64,000 nucleotides of DNA from the NCBI RefSeq assembly GCF_000004075.3, contig NC_026660.2, positions 28,771,498-28,835,497 of the forward strand. Direction: 5' to 3'. Numbering within the stretch: position 1 is the stretch's first letter; each line of letters opens with the position of its first letter. Position numbers and translations under genes: made by a program. Shown here piece after piece: positions 51,201-64,000 of this stretch. The notes beneath the pieces are model-generated. The model had not been told where the DNA came from. It made no database searches and saw only the letters and a program-made list of their open reading frames with translations. The DNA is from Cucumis sativus. Taxonomy: Eukaryota > Streptophyta > Magnoliopsida > Cucurbitales > Cucurbitaceae.

Positions 51201-52987
51201 GTTTTCATCATCACGATAATAGTTGCTCGATAATCTTAAATTTGATTTCTATGCCTTTGAAACTTTTGATTATCTGACTTTGACTTTGACTTCTCTTCTA
51301 GTGTTCTGGGATGTTTTCTCCCCTTTATTTTTAGAGAATAATCCATTAGAAATTTTGTTCACACCACACCCATCTTTATTGGATAATTATAACCTATAGC
51401 AATAAAAACAAAGAGCACAGTAGATATAACAAAGAAAATCAACAATATACTTGTTTGTTGTTAGTAGTAATTTAGAGTTGAAGGTAAGTTACATATAGCC
51501 TCCGAGTTTGACTGATATATAGCCTCCAACTATATACTTATTGTTATTAATTCAGAACTTTAGATCTTCCTGTTGAAACTAACATATGATATTCTCTGCT
51601 CTGCACTTTTTTCATTAATTTTGAGAAAAGAAAATGACACGAGTGAATGAACAATGATTTGTTTAATGGCGAAATCGTCAAAAAAGTAAGGCGTCGGAGA
51701 AGTTGTCCGTCAAACTCCAATATGTTTTCTGTCGTCATAGTCCACATATTTCCTTTTCACTACGCAATTTGACAAGTCCGCCAAACCCACTCATCTGACT
51801 TTCTCGACGTGGGCAAGTCTCCCTTCACATTCCTCTCTCTATATATAATAATAATCTTCCTTACCCACTCCTTTTGAATTTTTCTTGATGAATCACCTTC
51901 CATTTCTCTGATCCGACTTCCCATAATTGTTATCTAACTCGTTTCACCCGTACCAAGTGGTAAAGGTACTGTTCCCTAAACTATGTGCTACCCCTATATA
52001 TATATATATATTATGTAACCAGCTGAATATGAAGCTTATTAATTAGAATCTTATCCTCTAGGGATACGTGTATGTCAAATCATGAACTCTACACATGGTG
52101 TGTCATTGAAGGTGGTAATTAATTAAACAATCATTCAATGTGAGTTCTTTTGAAGGTTAACTTGGACCAAGCCATGGTGATCAACCAGAGACAGGATGGC
52201 TTGATGAATTGCACTAACAATTTACCACTCTAATTATTGGAATATAGGAAATTTATGATTTGATCCAACTTGTGCGAGACTAGATAAATAATGGTCCAAG
52301 ACTTTCATAATTGCTTGGGAAAAAAGTTAATAATTTTGGTAAGAATTGCAAGAGTTGATAAACAAAAGTTGAAATATCATCTTAGTGATAAATACAAAAT
52401 TAATTTAATTAAAGTACTAAGTGCAAAGTCCAATTGACATATGTAAAAATAACAAAGTGGGTAATACTCTAAAGTTAATTAAGAGAAAATAATTGAATTA
52501 TTTTACAAATTTGAGAAAAATAAAAAAATTTAAAGAAATATTTTTTAAAACAACAAAATAAAATAAAATATTTCCAACTTATCTATAAATTTTACTCTAT
52601 TTTATAAATATTTTTTTTAGTATGTTTCAAATTTTAATTTGGAATTAAAATTTTAAAAAATAGTTGTAGGGTTAATTTTTAAAACCAATAAATCTAAAAA
52701 GTGAAATAATAATAAAAGCATAATAAGACTGAAATAATATGCATGAGTTGGGAAAGTTGACAGAAAAAGAGGCGGCTTTCGAGAAATGAGAAGCGACGAC
52801 GCCACTTCCTTCCTCCTCCTCCTTGCCTAATGCCTATCACCAAATCTACCAAACTTTATTTAGCAATTCAAACCATTGAAACACGTCAAATGGGAGATTT
52901 TTACTTCCTTCAGTTCTAACACCTAATGTTTCTCTGAAAAAGAAACAAAACTTTGTTTACACAACCAAAGAGAGCAGAAAAACGGAG
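48289..52987. other. Spacer between F-box gene and receptor-kinase array
   Basis: No intact gene. It holds the F-box 3' flank, a receptor-kinase relic (50160-50275) and, at 50800-50860, a fragment resembling the spacer DNA upstream of later array members. The last 250 bases are the promoter of the first kinase, including a TTGACA W-box-like core at about 52757. Confidence 0.55.
50160..50275 (+). pseudogene. Relic of a CRK kinase last exon
   Basis: The stretch AATCAAGAAAATGTTGCAAA then CAGCCAACAATGGTTTCAGT and GCTTTTGATGTTAAGTAGG is near-identical to the last exon of the second intact kinase (60540-60600), which encodes QENVANRPTIASVVLMLSS. Upstream, ATCTGGACTTTGGG weakly matches the preceding IHIGLLCVQ codons. 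Nothing else of the gene remains nearby. It is a host gene relic, about 2.7 kb before the first intact kinase and in the same orientation, so the array once reached further left. Confidence 0.78.
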
Positions 52988-55592
<2,605 letters not shown>

Positions 55593-56930
55593 ATCTTTCA
55601 TCCACTTTTTGTTTAAACACATGTAATTTTGAAACTTGACATTTGACCATTTAATTGATTGATTACAATCTATTTGTTGTTCTCTGGAGTGATCAAGCAA
55701 GAGTTGTGTTCTCCAAATATTGTTTATATTCGAAAACAATATCATAAATATACTAGAGATCGTTTATAATAAAATTGACTAGTACTTATGATATGAATTT
55801 CTCTTTTTAATAATATTCTCTTTTTTTTTCTTTGACCACCTAAATATATAGTTTTGAAGGACACTTGCAAAAATAGCAAAATAAGTTATAATAATTAAGT
55901 CCATGACACACATTTTATTATTTGCGAAAATGACAAAAATGAAGCCCAACCCACACATCAAGAGGTAAAATGTCACAAATGCGTTCGTTACTAATATACG
56001 TTTGATACAACTTATACACGTTGATATACCTAATACACCCCTTGATACACTTGATACTTCTTGATACATTTATACTTCTTGATACACCCGATACATTTGA
56101 TTGATACACTTGATGCATCTGATACTCTTTGATACACTCGATACCTTTTGATACACACCTAAAACATTACTAATATATGTTTGATACACCTGATATATTG
56201 CAGATACATTTAGTATTCTTCACTTATACAATTGATTGATTAAATGCATTTGATGTGCTTGAAGTCCTACTTATACAATTGATATATTATTGATATACAC
56301 TTATAAACTTAATTCATATACTTGATAATGATTCACTTTACTGATATTCTTTAACAATATGTTGTTGTTATACTTGATAATGATACACTGAGTTACATCA
56401 TTCATATACTTAATTATACTTTATTTAATTGCATAAAATTTGAAAAAATGAAAATCACTTAATAAGTATATTAACCAACAAATACATATAATATAAGTAT
56501 ATCACAATACTGATATACGAAACTGAGACAAAGTAAAACAAAAAAATTAATGTAAAAAAGAAAACAAATAATGGGTAGGACATTAAAAAGATGAAGATAA
56601 ATAAGTCATTAAAGGATAGCTTATGAACAATAATAAATTTAAGATGAAGAAGTGAAAATTTTACTATATTTACAAAATTGTAAAATAATGTGTTAAAATA
56701 TTGATAGAAAAGACTTTGAAATTCCTTCAAAGGAGGGTCAATAATTTAAGTTTTGGAATTGGAAGCATTGGGTTGGGGAGACGCAAATAGGAAAATGGCG
56801 ATGGAGGATGGACCAATGTCTAATAAATTATTCATTGACTTTATTCATTATATATTGGTAGTTTGTAGAAGCGCGTCCAAACCAAAAATTGATATCATTA
56901 TCAACCATTTCAGTAGATTTTCACTGAGAA
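55593..56930. other. Spacer between kinases 1 and 2
   Basis: Mostly filled by the second copy of the GATACA-rich element. The remaining 240 bases before the next start codon are its promoter, with a W-box TTGACT at 56834-56839. Confidence 0.6.
55861..56692 (+). mobile_element. Dispersed GATACA-rich element, copy 2
   Basis: Matches copy 1 at 35261-36289 base for base over long stretches, including the sentence-like GATACACTTGATAC array and the downstream ACATACTT/ATTGATATAC repeats, but is shorter by about 200 bases. Its ends form an imperfect inverted pair: TTGCAAAAATAGCAAAAT at the left and the reverse complement of the right end, TTGTAAATATAGTAAAAT, agree at 15 of 18 positions, as expected of a MULE-like non-autonomous element. 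No coding capacity. It separates two tandem receptor kinases, so it inserted after that duplication or was carried with one unit. Confidence 0.65.
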
Positions 56931-60754
<3,824 letters not shown>

Positions 60755-62703
60755 ATCATCCTTGACATATGCCTGGTACAATAGTATATATGTAACTTTG
60801 AATGTTTTTTATGTGTCATTTTATTTGTATGTATTTATTGTTAAATAAAGCATCATAATTCGTCTTTAGTGAGATATTGTTAAACACAGTTTATTATTCA
60901 TTTCTTGAATTTTATTATATATAACAAACTCTTTATGCAACCAGAATTTATTTCAACCAGTTTATATGATTTTAAACATATTTATTTCTACTAAAAACCG
61001 GACTAAAATGTGATCAAACTTCATTTGATTTTAAATATATTTATTTACCTATATTATTCAATTCTGTTTTTTTCCTGTGCTCATCCAAACACAAAATTTT
61101 AGATATATTAATTACAACTTTCAAATTAAAAAGAAAAAAGTAGGGTGCCCAGCTAGAGCTTAGTTACTTGAAAAAATTCAAACGTGTAAGGTCTTAGTTT
61201 TGGAATTCAAAGCATTGACTCACCGGACGAGGATGAAATCCGTGGACATAGCAACTGCATTTCCACCTTTGTTCATGATAACAAGTCCTTTTTGGTGTGT
61301 TATTCACTAATGTACTGATCTTTGCTATTTTCTGTGACATTATGGTCTCTCTCGTTTATTTGACCGAATAAACCTTAGAAGAATACTGGTCAAATATTCG
61401 ATGGATCCCTCTGTACAGTAACACCAATGGATTAATTATAAACAATGTTAAAAGTGGTTAGATGGACGACGAGAAATGGTTTAGACTAATATTTTTAATT
61501 AAAACCAAATTCATTCGTACTTCTAAGATTGAAGTTTCCAAGTAGTACTGAACTGAGAACTACCCTCACCAGAAGATCATCATTGGCATATGCTGATAAA
61601 GTATATTTAGTTGAATGTTGTTTTATTCTTTTTAATTCTTTTATGAGTCATTTGTATGTATTTGTTGGCTTTGGTAGATAACTCTACTTTTTTTTTTTTT
61701 TTCATTTTTTCTCAGCAAACATTTTGAATTTTTGCCAAAATTTTGAAAACAAAACAAAGTTTAGTTTAGGAATGTACACATGCATGGAAATAAAATAACT
61801 AATAGATGGATGCAGTATTTCTAAGATTAATTTAGGAATAAAAAACAGAAAAATTAAATGGTACTAATTGTCAGATAGTTTCATTTCCTTGTCTTGTTAA
61901 GAATTAAGTTGTTGATCACAGTAACTTCCATTTCGATCTTTGTTCATGATAAGAACTTCAAATCTTAGCCTCACCGTCATTGTGGAGATCCACGATGCAT
62001 CTACAAAAGCTTTTTACCATCTCCTGCGGCCTGTTCGAATTCTCTAGCACAACAAATTGCAGAGTAGCTTGAAAATGAGATTCTTACTTCTGTTGGGTCA
62101 GTATATATATTATATTGGAGGGTGTTTGTTATTATGGTGATTTATCAACTTTGTGGTTGAAAATCACCTATATATATGTTTGTGATATAATATACAATTA
62201 AAAAACAAAAACCCATAGTATAACTATTTTGTTGTATTCACTCTACAGTGATCTCACTATTTTCTTGTGTTTTTGCGACATATGGATCCCTTCCGTTCAT
62301 TTGACCGATTAAACCTTTGAAAGTTGGAGAAGAAAAGTCTACTCTCCAATGAAGAACTGAAGAATATGTTTAAAGGCTGCTTGTCAACTGACGCCACCGT
62401 TAATTAATTCGACTCTGCTTTCATCGCCTGCAAGAATGTAATAATGTCTGTGACCGCATTTAAATTGAATAACAAATCAAAATTGAATAACACGACCAAA
62501 TTTTGATTATGTGAATTACATATTCTAACATCGCATTCACGGAGTAATGTTATTGGGAAAAAAAACAAATTGATTGATGTGGTCTAGCCAAGAAAGTATA
62601 CTAAATGAATAAAACAGAGACCAAAGTTTAATGAAAAACTCCCCTCCCCATATAGTAGGTTTTATAACTATTGGCACCTGGTTGGAATGATTCCATGATT
62701 TGA
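60755..62703. other. Spacer between kinases 2 and 3 with duplicated flanks
   Basis: Holds kinase 2's 3' end, then a promoter-like fragment (61190-61400), a kinase 3'-end relic (61535-61680), and a second version of the promoter-like fragment (61915-62320) before kinase 3. Both promoter versions share a TTGACC W-box (61370-61375 and 62301-62306). See the relic entry and findings. Confidence 0.65.
61190..61680 (+). pseudogene. Scar of a deleted CRK: promoter fragment joined to gene 3' end
   Basis: The part at 61535-61680 (CAAGTAGTACTGAACTGAGA, ACTACCCTCACCAGAAGATC, then CATATGC and GAGTCATTTGTATGTATTTG) lines up with the last codons, stop region and 3'UTR of kinase 2 (60725-60840: CAAGTACTGAGCTCTACCCT, CATATGC, TGTCATTTTATTTGTATGTA). 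The part at 61190-61240 (TTAGTTTTGGAATTCAAAGC) resembles DNA 180 bases upstream of kinase 2 (AGTTTTGGAATTGGAAGC at about 56745). Everything between, meaning the whole coding region, is gone. The simplest reading is an old tandem copy removed by one or more deletions. Confidence 0.7.
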
Positions 62704-63890
62704 ATGATGGAGATCATAAGGACTTGGAAAACACTTATTTTCCTTTACACTGTATTACTCACACTCATGATTTACATTCATCCCACCATTTCCCAGCTAG
62801 ACTTCGCCAAATCTTCATGTCAAGACGCCGGCAACAGCAACATCCTCAACAGCACTTACCAGAAAAATCTAGAATCCCTACTTTCGTCCGTGTCCTCGGA
62901 TCCCCAGTTGATAAATTACGGCTTTTACAATCTCACAGTCGGAGAGGAGGCAGAGAGAGTGAACGCCATCGCCCTCTGCATTGGAGATACTTCAACAGAA
63001 AGATGCAGGATTTGCGTGGATGAATCGAGTTGGAAGATTTTAGAGGATTGCCCTAGCGAGAATGGCGGAATCGTGTGGTACAATCAGTGTTTACTTGGGT
63101 ACTCGGGCAGTGGGAATTACGATTGGGGAAGGGAATCGATTTTCAACGGCAATAAGGCGTCGACGAACCGGGATAAGTTCGTTGAGGCAGTGAAGAGATT
63201 AATGGGGAGACTAAGAGTAGAGGCTGCTTTAGGGAATTCGACGAGGAAAATGGGGAAAGGGGAGATATCGGCGGGGAATGAAACAGTGTACGGGCTTGTG
63301 CAGTGTATGCCCGAGATGTCGTCAGGGGATTGCGACAACTGCATTGGTGAGGGTTTGGCGCTGATCTCTGAAGCAAGGATGGGAGCAAGAATATTTAGGG
63401 GTGGTTGTGTTTTGCGATATGAGAATTATATATTCTTTAAACCGACTGCTAATGCCTCTCCCTCCTCATCGCCTCTACCAGGGCCAACTCCCGGTACTCC
63501 ATTTCTAACTTAACCTCCACTTTCATATAAGGCCAATTATAAATTTCTCGGTAAGGGTCAAGGACCAGATTTAATTAAAACCTCAAGATTGACCATACCC
63601 AGTCAAATTGGGGAATTCCTAGCCTTGATCCAGTCAGGGGCCACTAAACAAAGCAAAAACTAACCTTATGCTTGTGTAAAAAACACTCTATCTTCAATAT
63701 TTTTCTACACTTCACCACAACATTTTTCTTATGCTTGTAATTTTTGCAGGAAGCAAGAGAGGCAAAGGCAAAACTACTGCTATCATAGTCATAATAGTGT
63801 CAATTCTTTCAATCGTCATTCTTTCTATTGCTATTTACTTCGTCTTGCTAATGAAAAGACGAAAAAAAATACCATCTGATGAAATTCAAA
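62704..63890 (+). CDS. Cysteine-rich receptor-like kinase (CRK/DUF26), array member 3, cut by window end
   Basis: Only exons 1 (62704-63493) and 2 (63750-63890) are in view; the kinase exons lie beyond 64000. Seen: signal peptide (about 1-31, or 2-31 if the second ATG at 62707 is used), two DUF26 domains (CIGDTSTERCRIC; CMPEMSSGDCDNC), a short Ser/Pro stalk, and a membrane span (TAIIVIIVSILSIVILSIAI) followed by KRRKK. Splice sites and exon sizes follow members 1 and 2. It is less like them outside the membrane than they are to each other. The first DUF26 has lost the NQKEA stretch and reads PSENGG there. No break is seen in the visible part. Confidence 0.92.
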
Positions 63891-64000
63891 GTAAGCCTCG
63901 ATATATATATTATATTCTTGACAAAAATATAATAAATAATAAACTGAGCCTGGATATATATATGTGTGTGTGTGTAATTGAAGTATTTGTTATTGATTTA

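Overview
This is a stretch of nuclear DNA from a flowering plant. The genes are split by short AT-rich introns with GT-AG borders, the ubiquitin has plant-type residues, and the gene families present (CRIB/RIC, group 2 pectin methylesterase, cysteine-rich receptor-like kinases, FHA-TDP1) are plant families. Repeat character and overall resemblance suggest a cucurbit (Cucumis or a relative); that is inference from memory, not a database match. No bacterial, organellar or CRISPR sequence was seen.

Layout. 1-8.0 kb: AT-rich DNA with no gene I can support. 8.0-8.7 kb (-): a four-exon ROP-interactive CRIB protein. 11.4-13.1 kb (-): a two-exon pectin methylesterase with its pro-inhibitor domain. 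16.4-17.5 kb (-): an intronless OST3/OST6-type oligosaccharyltransferase subunit, head to head with the four-exon CRIPT gene (18.0-19.2 kb, +). 21.1-22.8 kb (-): a six-unit polyubiquitin gene with a leader intron, followed at 25.3-25.8 kb (-) by a diverged tandem ubiquitin-like gene. 27.4-33.2 kb (-): a 16-exon tyrosyl-DNA phosphodiesterase 1 with an N-terminal FHA domain; a small LTR-type element (TRIM) with intact target-site repeats sits in intron 10. 36.9-38.8 kb (-): a four-exon, 125-residue gene of unknown function, found by joining exons. 42.3-42.6 kb (-): an F-box relic. 43.8-46.5 kb (-): a ten-exon LpxD-type acyltransferase, with a solo LTR of the same TRIM family in an intron. 47.1-48.3 kb (+): an F-box gene. 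53.0 kb to the end (+): a tandem array of cysteine-rich receptor-like kinases (two complete, a third cut by the window edge), with remains of at least two lost copies.

How the genes relate. Most neighbours are unrelated housekeeping or signalling genes. Three local relationships stand out: the ubiquitin/ubiquitin-like pair, the F-box gene and its relic, and the receptor-kinase array, whose spacers keep duplicated promoter and 3'-end fragments that record births and losses of copies. Exon chains for RIC, PME, CRIPT, TDP1, LPXD, the unknown gene and the kinases were built by hand from splice sites and reading-frame continuity. No exciting new system is evident; the best leads are the unrecognised four-exon gene, the dual-UBL gene ending in Gly-Gly-Ser, and the layered history of the kinase array.
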